Assembly: GCA_017513625.1 (NCBI GenBank)
Contig: JAFXEW010000075.1
Location: 1-52,466 of the forward strand
Source: Lachnospiraceae bacterium
GTDB lineage: Bacteria; Bacillota; Clostridia; Lachnospirales; Lachnospiraceae
DNA length: 52,466 bases
Reading direction: 5' to 3'
Shown here: positions 1 through 8,074 of the stretch, piece after piece
How the letters are laid out: each line of letters starts with the position of its first letter
Position numbering within the stretch: the stretch's first letter is position 1
The notes under the pieces: generated by a model
The model's input: the letters and a program-made list of their open reading frames with translations, nothing else
What the model was told of the DNA's origin: nothing
Database searches by the model: none
Program-made: the position numbers and the translations under genes

Positions 1-255
1 ATGGATGCAGCCAAGGGGCAGTATATTAATTTTCTGCCGGATATTCTGCGTCTGCTGGCTCCCGGCGGTCTGCTTGTTTCAGACAATGTACTGCAGGACG
101 GGGATATCATTGAATCCCGGTTTGCGGTTACCAGAAGAAACCGTACCATTCATGCCAGAATGCGTGAATATCTGTATGAACTGAAGCATTGTACGGGCTT
201 GGAGACCTGTATCCTGCCCGTGGGAGACGGCGTGACGCTGAGTACCAGGATTTAG
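1..255 (+). CDS. TrmR/YrrM-type tRNA O-methyltransferase, 3' end only
   Basis: This is the C-terminal end of a class I SAM-dependent O-methyltransferase whose start lies before the window; the frame is open from base 1 and stops at 253-255. The 84 residues match the tail of the YrrM/TrmR family: LLVSDNVLQDG at residues 24-34 and the conserved basic stretch RNRTIHARMREYL further on. In that family the enzyme methylates 5-hydroxyuridine at the wobble position of tRNA. In Bacillus the gene sits directly beside U32-family genes that make the hydroxyuridine. Here the U32 gene lies 2.9 kb downstream, with three unrelated A+T-rich genes between. The family call is fairly firm; the exact tRNA role is by homology. 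Confidence 0.85.
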   Translation: MDAAKGQYINFLPDILRLLAPGGLLVSDNVLQDGDIIESRFAVTRRNRTIHARMREYLYELKHCTGLETCILPVGDGVTLSTRI

Positions 256-266
256 AAAAAACACGA

Positions 267-282
267 TTGACATATTTGTCAA
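267..282. repeat. Short inverted repeat TTGACA-TATT-TGTCAA
   Basis: A perfect 6-base inverted repeat with a 4-base centre lies between the methyltransferase stop and the phosphotransferase start. It has no T-run, so it is not a standard terminator. It also contains a TTGACA, but no good -10 follows at the right distance. It could be an operator or a weak RNA hairpin. Confidence 0.4.
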
Positions 283-304
283 GTCAATGTGGTGGAGATA
301 ATGT

Positions 305-1210
305 ATGAATACCGATACTATTTCATTGCTATTTGAAAAACATTTACACCAGCTTCCCAAAAGCATAAAGCGTTGTGCTGTTGGAATTGGGAATCAGGTT
401 TATGTGGTAGAATGCGGAAACAACAACTATATTTTCAGATGCAGTGAGGAAAACAATGCATATGAAAATACGATTTATTGGTTGAATGAATTGGCTGCAA
501 TAGATATTCCTATTCCTAAAGTATTATTTCATGGAAAACATGAGACGTATTGGTATCTTGTGTTGAATTACATTGAGGGAGAGGACATTGGATTAGTATA
601 TTCAGATCTTACGAAGGAAGAAAAAAAGAATATAGCAGAAGATGTCATGGAAATTCAAAGAAAAGTTTCCGGGTTGCAGATAAAGCATAGCAAAAATGAC
701 TGGTCCTGGAAATCTGTTTTAGATGAGTTATTGGATAGAGCGGATTTACGAATTACTCAAAATGGATATTTTCATTCCGAAAAAGTAACGCAATTAAAAG
801 ATAAAATGTATCTTTTGGATGAATATTTTTCTAATGTAAAACCAGTTGCATATCTTGACGATATCAGCACTAAGAATTTGCTTATTCTTAATGGACAGGT
901 ATCAGGAGTGATTGACATTGACTGGATGGGAGAAGGCGACAATCTTACGTTTATTGCAATGACATATATTGCACTCAAGAATATGGATTGTGAAACGGAT
1001 TATGTAGAGTTCCTCTTGGAAAAACGTGGATGTACGGAGTTAGAAAAGAAAGCATTTTTATTTTATTCCCTTATGTTTTGTGTGGATTTTATGGGAGAAC
1101 GTGGAATGCAGTTTGGTGATAAAGTAATTGAAGTCAATGAGAATGTAATATATAGACTGAATCGGATATACGATGATTTATGGGAAGAATTCTTGCAAGC
1201 GGCGTTTTAA
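305..1210 (+). CDS. Aminoglycoside-phosphotransferase-like (APH/choline kinase fold) protein
   Basis: This 301-residue protein has the phosphotransferase (APH) kinase fold. The catalytic loop reads YLDDISTKNLLI at residues 183-194, so the usual HGD is LDD, with the catalytic-type Asp at 186 and Asn at 191. The metal-binding segment GVIDIDW follows at 201-207. GGAG at 294-297 lies seven bases before the ATG. An overlapping ATG at 301 is out of frame. The family phosphorylates small molecules such as aminoglycosides, choline or sugars, and the substrate here is unknown. It leads an A+T-rich trio with a terpenoid-cyclase-like protein and a methyltransferase, which may have arrived together. There is no basis for calling it a specific resistance gene. 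Confidence 0.75.
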   Translation: MNTDTISLLFEKHLHQLPKSIKRCAVGIGNQVYVVECGNNNYIFRCSEENNAYENTIYWLNELAAIDIPIPKVLFHGKHETYWYLVLNYIEGEDIGLVYSDLTKEEKKNIAEDVMEIQRKVSGLQIKHSKNDWSWKSVLDELLDRADLRITQNGYFHSEKVTQLKDKMYLLDEYFSNVKPVAYLDDISTKNLLILNGQVSGVIDIDWMGEGDNLTFIAMTYIALKNMDCETDYVEFLLEKRGCTELEKKAFLFYSLMFCVDFMGERGMQFGDKVIEVNENVIYRLNRIYDDLWEEFLQAAF

Positions 1211-1264
1211 ATAAATTTCACTATGTAGAACAGTTCGTTATACTATGAACTTATGGAGGTGTCA

Positions 1265-2173
1265 ATGTTGTATATAGAAGCTGCGGAGAAATTTATATGT
1301 GAAACTGCAAGGCCATTTGAGAAGGCTGTGTATGATGTATTGTATCATCATCATTCAGTAGATTGTGCGATAGAAGAGTTGCAAAAATTTCAAAATGAAG
1401 ATGGTGGCTTTGGTCATGCATTAGAGGCTGATAACTGGAATCCCAATTCCAATCCGATAGCCACCAATGATGCTATTATTTGGTTGTATAGAATGAATGC
1501 CATTGAGTCTGCCAAAGATATTGTTGAAGGTATTGTCCGATATCTTCAAACACATGATTCATTTGATGAAAATGAAAAGAAGTGGCTTTTTGCAATTGAC
1601 AGTAATAAGGATTATCCGCATGCTATTTGGTGGGAGAAAAATGACAACGGAATTGACGGGTTTAATCCAACCGTTTCGCTTTCAGCTTTTATGGTTTGCT
1701 ATGGAAAGAGAGAGGCATTGTATGAAGAAATATTATGTGACGCACTTTCGTATCTTAGAACCACGGATAAGCTGGGGGGCGATTCATTAAAATGCTACTT
1801 GCTTGCATACGAACTTCTGAAGAAAAATTGTATTACGGATATCATTAATCTGGATGTTTTTAAGAAACTATTATCTGATTGGATTGGGAAAGTGATTTGC
1901 CCTGACACAGAGAAGTATGGGGTAGAATATGTGACCGCACCATCGGATATTTTTGGAGGACTGTATTCGGAATTTGTATCGGAAGAGATAAGACCGCTTA
2001 TCAAAGCAGAACTTGATGTGATTGGAAAACTACAGAAAGAAGATGGAGGATTCGATGTTTCATGGCAATGGTATACATCCTATGCAGAGTTTGAACAGGC
2101 AAGGATTTGGTGGAGACCAAGGGTAACCCTTGAAAAATTGCTTTTTGTCAGAGAGATGAAGTATGATTGTTGA
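1265..2173 (+). CDS. Terpenoid-cyclase/prenyltransferase alpha-toroid-like protein
   Basis: This protein of about 302 residues has short repeats of the squalene-cyclase/prenyltransferase-beta type: FQNEDGGFGHALEAD near the N-terminus and LQKEDGGFDVSWQW near the C-terminus. These are QW-like motifs of an alpha-alpha barrel. No DXDD cyclase acid motif is evident, so enzymatic activity is doubtful. Proteins of this sort in Firmicutes are generally uncharacterised. The start is set at ATG 1265 because GGAGG at 1255-1259 overlaps the alternative in-frame ATG at 1253 and is correctly spaced only for 1265. It sits 54 bases after the phosphotransferase, in the same direction and with similar A+T-rich composition. 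Confidence 0.65.
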   Translation: MLYIEAAEKFICETARPFEKAVYDVLYHHHSVDCAIEELQKFQNEDGGFGHALEADNWNPNSNPIATNDAIIWLYRMNAIESAKDIVEGIVRYLQTHDSFDENEKKWLFAIDSNKDYPHAIWWEKNDNGIDGFNPTVSLSAFMVCYGKREALYEEILCDALSYLRTTDKLGGDSLKCYLLAYELLKKNCITDIINLDVFKKLLSDWIGKVICPDTEKYGVEYVTAPSDIFGGLYSEFVSEEIRPLIKAELDVIGKLQKEDGGFDVSWQWYTSYAEFEQARIWWRPRVTLEKLLFVREMKYDC

Positions 2174-2247
2174 TTTTCTGTTGAAGGCTAAGACACGAAA
2201 TTCAGTCTGTCGAGCATGTGAAACATTGATATTTGTAGAGGTTTAAG

Positions 2248-2985
2248 ATGGCACAACAAAACATATACGATAATGAAATCTTCTTTTCGGGATATAAGAA
2301 AATAAGGGATAATAAGGTAAATGCTAATAATCTGTTTGAAATACCGGCATTGTTTGCTATGATGCCTGAACTGAAAGGGAAAAGAGTTTTAGATTTAGGA
2401 TGCGGATTTGGAGAGCATTGCAAACAGTTTGTTGATTGCGGAGCAGAAAAGGTTGTTGGAATTGATATATCGGAGAAGATGTTAGAAGTAGCAATGGTCG
2501 AGAACAACGACCCGAGAATAAAATATATTAATATGCCCATGGAAGATATTGCGCAATTACAAGAACGATTTAATGTTGTAATCAGTTCATTAGCATTTCA
2601 TTATGTTGAAGATTTTGAAGGCGTAATAAGAAATGTGTATAATCTGCTTGATGAGAATGGAATATTTATTTTCTCGCAAGAAAATCCATTATGCACATGT
2701 CATTCGGGTGGAAATCGCTGGACGAGAGATGAAAACGGTAACAAATTATATATAAACCTTACAAATTATGGTGTTGAAGGAGAAAGAGAATCCGTATGGT
2801 TTGTTGATAATGTAAAAAAATATCATAGAACATTCTCTACTATTGTAAATACCTTGATAGAGGCAGGATTTACTATTGAAAAAATGATAGAGCCATTGCC
2901 TACGGATGAGTTGCTTGAGAAATATCCGGAGTATGCGGATTTGTTTCATAAACCGGATTTTTTATTGGTAAAAGCAAAGAAGTAA
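2248..2985 (+). CDS. Class I SAM-dependent methyltransferase
   Basis: This 245-residue protein has a typical Rossmann methyltransferase core. Motif I is VLDLGCGFGEHC, the acidic ribose-binding end is VVGIDISEKML, and motif IV-like VVISSLAFHYVED follows. The C-terminal half (FIFSQENPLCTC and onwards) resembles small-molecule methyltransferases of the UbiE/Methyltransf_11 type. The substrate cannot be read from sequence. It is the last gene of the A+T-rich trio and is followed by a short terminator-like hairpin. The ribosome site is weak (AGAGG about 8 bases upstream). Confidence 0.8.
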   Translation: MAQQNIYDNEIFFSGYKKIRDNKVNANNLFEIPALFAMMPELKGKRVLDLGCGFGEHCKQFVDCGAEKVVGIDISEKMLEVAMVENNDPRIKYINMPMEDIAQLQERFNVVISSLAFHYVEDFEGVIRNVYNLLDENGIFIFSQENPLCTCHSGGNRWTRDENGNKLYINLTNYGVEGERESVWFVDNVKKYHRTFSTIVNTLIEAGFTIEKMIEPLPTDELLEKYPEYADLFHKPDFLLVKAKK

Positions 2986-2993
2986 TGCTTATT

Positions 2994-3016
2994 AGACACC
3001 GTTCTGTCTGTTTTTA
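2994..3016 (+). terminator. Weak intrinsic terminator after the methyltransferase
   Basis: AGACA (2994-2998) pairs with TGTCT (3005-3009) around a 6-base loop and is followed by GTTTTTAA. The stem has only five pairs, so it is probably leaky. Confidence 0.5.
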
Positions 3017-3026
3017 ATCCGGTTGT

Positions 3027-3055
3027 TTGGGCCGGCAATGTTTCACATATATGAT
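3027..3055 (+). promoter_or_regulatory. Candidate sigma-A promoter for the U32 gene
   Basis: TTGGGC (3027-3032), a 17-base spacer and TATGAT (3050-3055) lie about 60 bases before the U32 start. The -35 is poor but the -10 is good. It would let the U32 gene be expressed separately from the trio upstream. Confidence 0.45.
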
Positions 3056-3116
3056 ATCTGTGATTTGAAAACGAGCAATTAAGCGGATTTATTGCAGAGT
3101 CATTTGGAAGGAATAG

Positions 3117-4463
3117 ATGATTATGAAAAGAGAAAAACCTGAATTGTTAATACCTGCCAGTAGTCTGGAAGTGCTGAAGACGGCTGTTGTTTTTGGCGCT
3201 GATGCGGTATATATAGGAGGGGAAGCTTTCGGGCTCAGAGCCAAGGCGAAGAATTTCTCCATGGAGGAAATGGCAGAGGGTATTGCTTTTGCACATAAGC
3301 ATGGTGTAAAGGTCTATGTGACCGCCAATATTTTGGCCCATAATTATGATTTGGACGGGGCTGCAGCTTATTTTGAAGAGTTGAAGAATATGCAGCCGGA
3401 GACTTGCGATGCACTGATTATTTCGGACCCGGGTATGTTTACTATAGCTAAGGAAGTGTGGCCGGAGGTAGAGATACATATTTCAACCCAGGCCAACAAT
3501 ACCAATTACCGCACCTATCAGTTCTGGTGGAAGATGGGAGCGAAAAGGGTGGTGTCTGCTAGAGAGCTGTCCCTGCGTGAGATAAAAGGAATCAGGGAGC
3601 ATATTCCGGAGGAGATGGAGATTGAAAGCTTTATCCACGGAGCAATGTGTATTTCCTATTCAGGCAGATGTCTTTTAAGCAATTACTTTACGGGAAGAGG
3701 GGCTAATCAGGGAGCCTGTACCCATCCCTGCCGCTGGAAATATGCAGTGGTGGAGGAAAAACGTCCCGGAGAATATTTGCCCGTATATGAGAATGAGCGC
3801 GGCACCTATATTTTTAATTCCAAAGATTTGTGTATGATTGAGTATATTCCTGAGATTGTGGATGCGGGCATAGACAGCCTGAAAATAGAAGGCCGTATGA
3901 AAACTGCCCTCTATGTAGCTGCGGTGGCCCGTACCTATCGTAAGGCATTGGATGATTATTTCATATCGGAAGACACCTACAGAGCCAATATGGACTGGTA
4001 CAGGGCAGAGATTTCCAAATGTACTTACCGCCAGTTCACCACAGGTTTTTATTTCGGTAAGCCGGATGAAAATACCCAGATATACGACAGCAATACCTAC
4101 ATCAATGAGTATACCTATCTGGGAATAGTGGAGGAAGTGGCACGGCCCGCATGGCAGCAGGGAAGCAGCAATACTGAGTGCGTTCAGGATGACAACGCAG
4201 TGCAAGAGGACTGTGGTGACGGAAAGGGAACCGCTCTCTTGGCACGGATTGAACAGAAAAATAAATTCTGCGTAGGAGACTTTATAGAAATTATGAAGCC
4301 GGACGGCAGCAATGTCCCCGTAAAGGTGGAGGCTTTGTACACAGATGCCGGCGAAGCGGTGGACAGCGCGCCCCATCCCAAGCAGGCATTGTGGATAAAG
4401 TTGTCAGAGACGCCTGCCGCCTATGATTTATTACGTGTAAAAAGTCCTGATACGGAAGGATAA
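3117..4463 (+). CDS. Peptidase U32 family protein, TrhP-like tRNA hydroxylation factor
   Basis: This 448-residue protein carries the U32 signature: PELLIPASSLEVLKTAV at the start, GADAVYIGG at residues 28-36, and the cysteine-bearing block MCISYSGRCLLSNY followed by NQGACTHPCRW. The visible cysteines are 178, 185, 201 and 205, the kind of set thought to hold an Fe-S cluster. Family members (YegQ/TrhP, YrrN/YrrO) take part in prephenate-dependent 5-hydroxyuridine formation at tRNA position 34, the step before TrmR. The C-terminus has a beta-barrel-like tail and an acidic insertion around residue 345-360. GGAAGG lies five bases before ATG 3117; ATG 3123 is a possible alternative. Only one U32 gene is visible here, where Bacillus has two in tandem. 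Confidence 0.85.
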   Translation: MIMKREKPELLIPASSLEVLKTAVVFGADAVYIGGEAFGLRAKAKNFSMEEMAEGIAFAHKHGVKVYVTANILAHNYDLDGAAAYFEELKNMQPETCDALIISDPGMFTIAKEVWPEVEIHISTQANNTNYRTYQFWWKMGAKRVVSARELSLREIKGIREHIPEEMEIESFIHGAMCISYSGRCLLSNYFTGRGANQGACTHPCRWKYAVVEEKRPGEYLPVYENERGTYIFNSKDLCMIEYIPEIVDAGIDSLKIEGRMKTALYVAAVARTYRKALDDYFISEDTYRANMDWYRAEISKCTYRQFTTGFYFGKPDENTQIYDSNTYINEYTYLGIVEEVARPAWQQGSSNTECVQDDNAVQEDCGDGKGTALLARIEQKNKFCVGDFIEIMKPDGSNVPVKVEALYTDAGEAVDSAPHPKQALWIKLSETPAAYDLLRVKSPDTEG

Positions 4464-4471
4464 ATACCAGG

Positions 4472-4509
4472 CCCCCGGCTACAATTAGTGCAGTCGGGGG
4501 AATATTTTT
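4472..4509 (+). terminator. Intrinsic terminator after the U32 gene
   Basis: CCCCCGGCT (4472-4480) pairs with AGTCGGGGG (4492-4500) over 9 bp including one G-T pair. The loop is 11 bases, and AATATTTTTC follows. Confidence 0.85.
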
Positions 4510-4552
4510 CACAAAAAGGGACCGTATTCCCCTTAAAAACACAAATTTTGGG

Positions 4553-4581
4553 TTGACCGATGATTCTGTGTGATGTAAAAT
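4553..4581 (+). promoter_or_regulatory. Sigma-A promoter for glutamine synthetase
   Basis: TTGACC (4553-4558), a 17-base spacer and TAAAAT (4576-4581) lie just downstream of the U32 terminator. This leaves a leader of about 80 bases before the glutamine synthetase start. Confidence 0.7.
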
Positions 4582-4666
4582 GTGTGCAAAAATGTTGATT
4601 TGTAAGGAATGTGAAATAAAGAGGGGCGGACACCCTGTATGGCCGCAAAGAAAGAAGGATGGAGAA

Positions 4667-6820
4667 ATGAACGAGAATGTAAATGTGGAGGCGCTTTTTG
4701 CCAGTAAGGTATTTACCGTAGGCAAGATGAAGACCCGCTTACCTAAGAATGTTTATAAAGAAGTAAAGCAGGTAATGGACCGCGGGGGCGAACTTTCCCT
4801 TGAAACTGCAGATGTAGTGGCTAAGGCCATGAAAGACTGGGCGGTAGAAAACGGAGCGACTCACTATACCCACTGGTTCCAACCATTGACCGGCATTACT
4901 GCAGAAAAGCATGATGCTTTTGTGACCCATCCTGATGAAGAGGGACATATGATTATGGAATTTTCAGGCAAGGAGCTGATTAAGGGTGAGCCCGATGCTT
5001 CCTCCTTCCCCTCCGGCGGTCTTCGAGCTACTTTCGAGGCAAGAGGCTATACCGTTTGGGATATTACTTCTCCTGCATTTCTAAAAGAGGACGCAACAGG
5101 AGTGATTCTGTGTATCCCCACAGCATTTTGTTCTTATAAAGGAGAGGCGTTGGACAAAAAGACTCCTTTGCTACGTTCCATGGAAGCGATTAATACCCAG
5201 GCGCTACGTATTTTACGCCTGTTCGGCAATACCAGCGCTACCAAGGTTATCCCCAGTGTGGGAGCGGAGCAGGAATATTTCCTGGTGGACCGTGATAAGT
5301 ATTTACAGCGTGAAGACCTGATTTTTGCAGGCAGAACCCTTTTTGGTGCACCTGCGCCCAAGGGTCAGGAAATGGATGACCATTATTTCGGAACCATTCG
5401 TGAGAGAGTAGGTTCCTATATGAAGGATTTAAATATTGAATTGTGGAAGTTGGGAGTTACTGCCAAGACCCAGCATAATGAGGCTGCACCTGCGCAGCAT
5501 GAGCTGGCGCCTATTTATGAGACTGCCAATATTGCAGTGGACCATAACCAGCTGGTGATGGAAACCATGAAAAAGGTGGCAAGCCGTCATAATCTCCATT
5601 GTTTATTGCATGAGAAGCCCTTTGCGGGTGTAAACGGTTCCGGTAAGCATGATAACTGGTCTTTGTGTACCGATACAGGTATTAATCTGCTGGATCCCGG
5701 CGACACGCCCAATGCCAATATTCAGTTCTTGCTGGTACTGGCATGTATCATGAAGGCTGTGGATACCCATGCGGATCTGCTTCGTCAGAGCGCTTCCGAT
5801 GTGGGTAATGATCACCGTCTGGGTGCAAATGAAGCGCCTCCTGCCATTATATCCATTTTCCTGGGTGAGCAGTTGGAGGATGTGGTGAAGCAGCTGGTAG
5901 AAACCGGTGAGGCAGCACACCTGATTGACGGCGGTAAACTGGAGACCGGTGTATCCACCCTTACTGATCTGGATAAGGATGCAACGGACAGAAACCGTAC
6001 ATCACCCTTTGCGTTTACCGGTAATAAATTTGAGTTCCGTAGTGTGGGAAGCTCCGATTCCATCGGAAGTCCCAATACCACACTGAATGCCATCGTGGCA
6101 GAGGCTTTCTGCGAAGCGGCAGATGTGCTGGAGCAGGCGGAGAATTTTGAGATGGCAGTACATGACCTGATTAAGGAATATATGACCAAGCACCAGAGAA
6201 TTATCTTTAACGGCAACGGTTATTCCGAGGAATGGGTAAAAGAGGCTGCACGCCGCGGCCTGCCTAATTTAAAATCCATGGTGGATGCTACTTCCACGCT
6301 GACTACCGAAAAGGCCATCAGACTTTTCGAAAAGTTTGGTATCTTTACCAAGGCTGAGCTGGAGTCCAGAGAAGAGATCCTCTATGAAACTTACAGCAAA
6401 ACCATCAATATCGAAGCTTCTACCATGATTGATATGATGAAAAAGCAGATTTTGCCTGCGGTATTTAAATATACCAAGAGTCTGGCTGATACGGTAATCG
6501 CAGTGCGTGAAGCCGGTGCAGACGCAAGTGTACAGGCAGATATCCTAAGCAGTATTTCTGCACGGCTGGCAGAGGCAAAAGCAGAGCTTGCTGCTTTGGA
6601 GGAAAAAACAGCCAGAGGCAAAAAGGTATTCATCGATTTACAAAACGGTGTAAATAAAGATGCGGAGTTAAACAGCCAGAAAGCCCTTGCTTTTTATTAC
6701 AAGGATGCAGTCCATGTGGATATGGATCGTCTGCGTGTGGCAGTGGATGCCCTGGAAGTACTGGTGGATAAGGATGTATGGCCTATGCCCACCTATGCGG
6801 AATTATTATTTGAGATTTAG
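4667..6820 (+). CDS. glnN: Glutamine synthetase type III
   Basis: This protein of about 717 residues is a GSIII-type glutamine synthetase, which joins glutamate and ammonia using ATP. Its length and the opening [18 protein letters not shown] fit GSIII rather than the roughly 450-residue GSI. Recognisable blocks include [17 protein letters not shown], the catalytic-core [23 protein letters not shown], and [14 protein letters not shown]. The start is taken at ATG 4667: AGAAGGA at 4653-4659 is correctly placed for it, and homologues begin near here. An in-frame ATG at 4580 would add 29 Cys- and Lys-rich residues unlike the family. The gene stands alone between its own promoter and terminator. 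No nitrogen-regulator site was recognised. Confidence 0.95.
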   Translation: MNENVNVEALFASKVFTVGKMKTRLPKNVYKEVKQVMDRGGELSLETADVVAKAMKDWAVENGATHYTHWFQPLTGITAEKHDAFVTHPDEEGHMIMEFSGKELIKGEPDASSFPSGGLRATFEARGYTVWDITSPAFLKEDATGVILCIPTAFCSYKGEALDKKTPLLRSMEAINTQALRILRLFGNTSATKVIPSVGAEQEYFLVDRDKYLQREDLIFAGRTLFGAPAPKGQEMDDHYFGTIRERVGSYMKDLNIELWKLGVTAKTQHNEAAPAQHELAPIYETANIAVDHNQLVMETMKKVASRHNLHCLLHEKPFAGVNGSGKHDNWSLCTDTGINLLDPGDTPNANIQFLLVLACIMKAVDTHADLLRQSASDVGNDHRLGANEAPPAIISIFLGEQLEDVVKQLVETGEAAHLIDGGKLETGVSTLTDLDKDATDRNRTSPFAFTGNKFEFRSVGSSDSIGSPNTTLNAIVAEAFCEAADVLEQAENFEMAVHDLIKEYMTKHQRIIFNGNGYSEEWVKEAARRGLPNLKSMVDATSTLTTEKAIRLFEKFGIFTKAELESREEILYETYSKTINIEASTMIDMMKKQILPAVFKYTKSLADTVIAVREAGADASVQADILSSISARLAEAKAELAALEEKTARGKKVFIDLQNGVNKDAELNSQKALAFYYKDAVHVDMDRLRVAVDALEVLVDKDVWPMPTYAELLFEI

Positions 6821-6832
6821 TTTACACAATCG

Positions 6833-6875
6833 GTCCCGACAGTATATAATAAATGTCGGGACTGTTTTGTTTCTT
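6833..6875 (+). terminator. Intrinsic terminator after glutamine synthetase
   Basis: GTCCCGACA (6833-6841) pairs perfectly with TGTCGGGAC (6854-6862). The loop is 12 bases, and TGTTTTGTTTCTT follows. Confidence 0.9.
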
Positions 6876-6910
6876 AGAATTAGAGGACAGATAAAAAGAA
6901 GGAGTAGCAT

Positions 6911-8068
6911 ATGGCAGAGAGTAATAAGCAAAACAGAATATTGAAGTATGACCTGCTCCGGATGATTGCCGCATTCAGTGTGGTAGTGCTTCACGCCTCA
7001 GCTCAGTTTTGGTATACACTGGATATCAGGAGTACAGAGTGGGTTATTGCTAATACCTATGACAGTATCTTCCGTTTTGGTGTGCCTGTGTTTGTGATGA
7101 TAAGCGGTGCGGTATTTTTGGATGAGAGTTATAAACTGGATATAAAGAGGCTCTATACCCACAATATTTTACGGCTTTTGGTGCTGTACATTATCTGGCA
7201 GGTGCTGTACGGTATCTTGGATTATTCCAAGTATGATCCGGAGTTGGTGGGCCGGAAGGAACTGCTTACGGAAGTGATTTACGGCAGGTATCATTTATGG
7301 TTTTTGCCTATGATAATAGGTATTTATATGTTGCTTCCCCTGTTGAAGGAGTGGTTTGCACATGCAAGGCGGCGGACGGTGGAGTATTTTCTGCTTTTGT
7401 TTCTGGTGTTTCAAATTGGCAGTGAGACTCTGCGGGCATTTACGGTAACGGATGAGCTGCATTTAATTTTGGACAGAGCCAAGCCCTATATGGTATGCGG
7501 TTATCTGGGGTATTTTATCTGGGGGTATTATTTAAAAAAATACGGACTTGGCCCCAAACTGCGTAAGCTGGTATATATTCTTGTATTACCGTCATTGGCA
7601 GTAGCGGTGCTGGGCACCAGGGCCATGAGCCTGAAGTTGGGTGTGCCTACACTGACAGGTGCGGACAGCTTTGCATTTCCTACCTTTTTGATTGCAACGG
7701 CACTGTTTATTTGGGAACCATGGGGGTGCGCCGGAGAGAAAACAGAGATTCACGCAGATAATGAGAACTGTGGAAATTCCGGGGAGAATGAGGTGGATGT
7801 ACTTTCTGCGGATAGGGAAAATCCTGAGATTGGCAAAAATAACGATACCCCGGGCGTTAAATTGATTAAAGAATTGTCCCGTGATACGCTGGGTGTGTAT
7901 ATCCTGCATATCGGATTCATAGAAATTATGGAGGGTTACGGTCTGCATAGTATGACAGTACCTATAGGCATTGGGATTCCCCTTCTGTCCATAGTATGTT
8001 TTGTGAGCTGCAGTATTCTGGCAGCCATTCTTCGAAGGATTCCTTTCATCGGAAAATATATTGCATAA
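6911..8068 (+). CDS. Acyltransferase 3 family membrane protein
   Basis: This 385-residue polytopic protein has about ten predicted membrane segments. The family hallmark is at the N-terminus: YDLLRMIAAFSVVVLHAS, with the Arg and His placed as in the O-acyltransferase (OafA/WecH-like) family. FRFGVPVFVMISGAVFL and the active-region GRYHLWFLPMIIGIYM follow. Such enzymes move acyl groups onto sugars or other envelope molecules. A hydrophilic insertion rich in Asp, Glu and Asn lies roughly at residues 275-315, before the last three membrane segments, and is not typical of the core family. AAGGAG precedes the ATG. The substrate is unknown. Confidence 0.85.
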   Translation: MAESNKQNRILKYDLLRMIAAFSVVVLHASAQFWYTLDIRSTEWVIANTYDSIFRFGVPVFVMISGAVFLDESYKLDIKRLYTHNILRLLVLYIIWQVLYGILDYSKYDPELVGRKELLTEVIYGRYHLWFLPMIIGIYMLLPLLKEWFAHARRRTVEYFLLLFLVFQIGSETLRAFTVTDELHLILDRAKPYMVCGYLGYFIWGYYLKKYGLGPKLRKLVYILVLPSLAVAVLGTRAMSLKLGVPTLTGADSFAFPTFLIATALFIWEPWGCAGEKTEIHADNENCGNSGENEVDVLSADRENPEIGKNNDTPGVKLIKELSRDTLGVYILHIGFIEIMEGYGLHSMTVPIGIGIPLLSIVCFVSCSILAAILRRIPFIGKYIA

Positions 8069-8074
8069 AATTAA

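Noticed and set aside
3675-4376. 233-codon minus-strand frame opposite the U32 gene
   Set aside because: Shadow of a well-supported gene; no family resemblance and no ribosome site.
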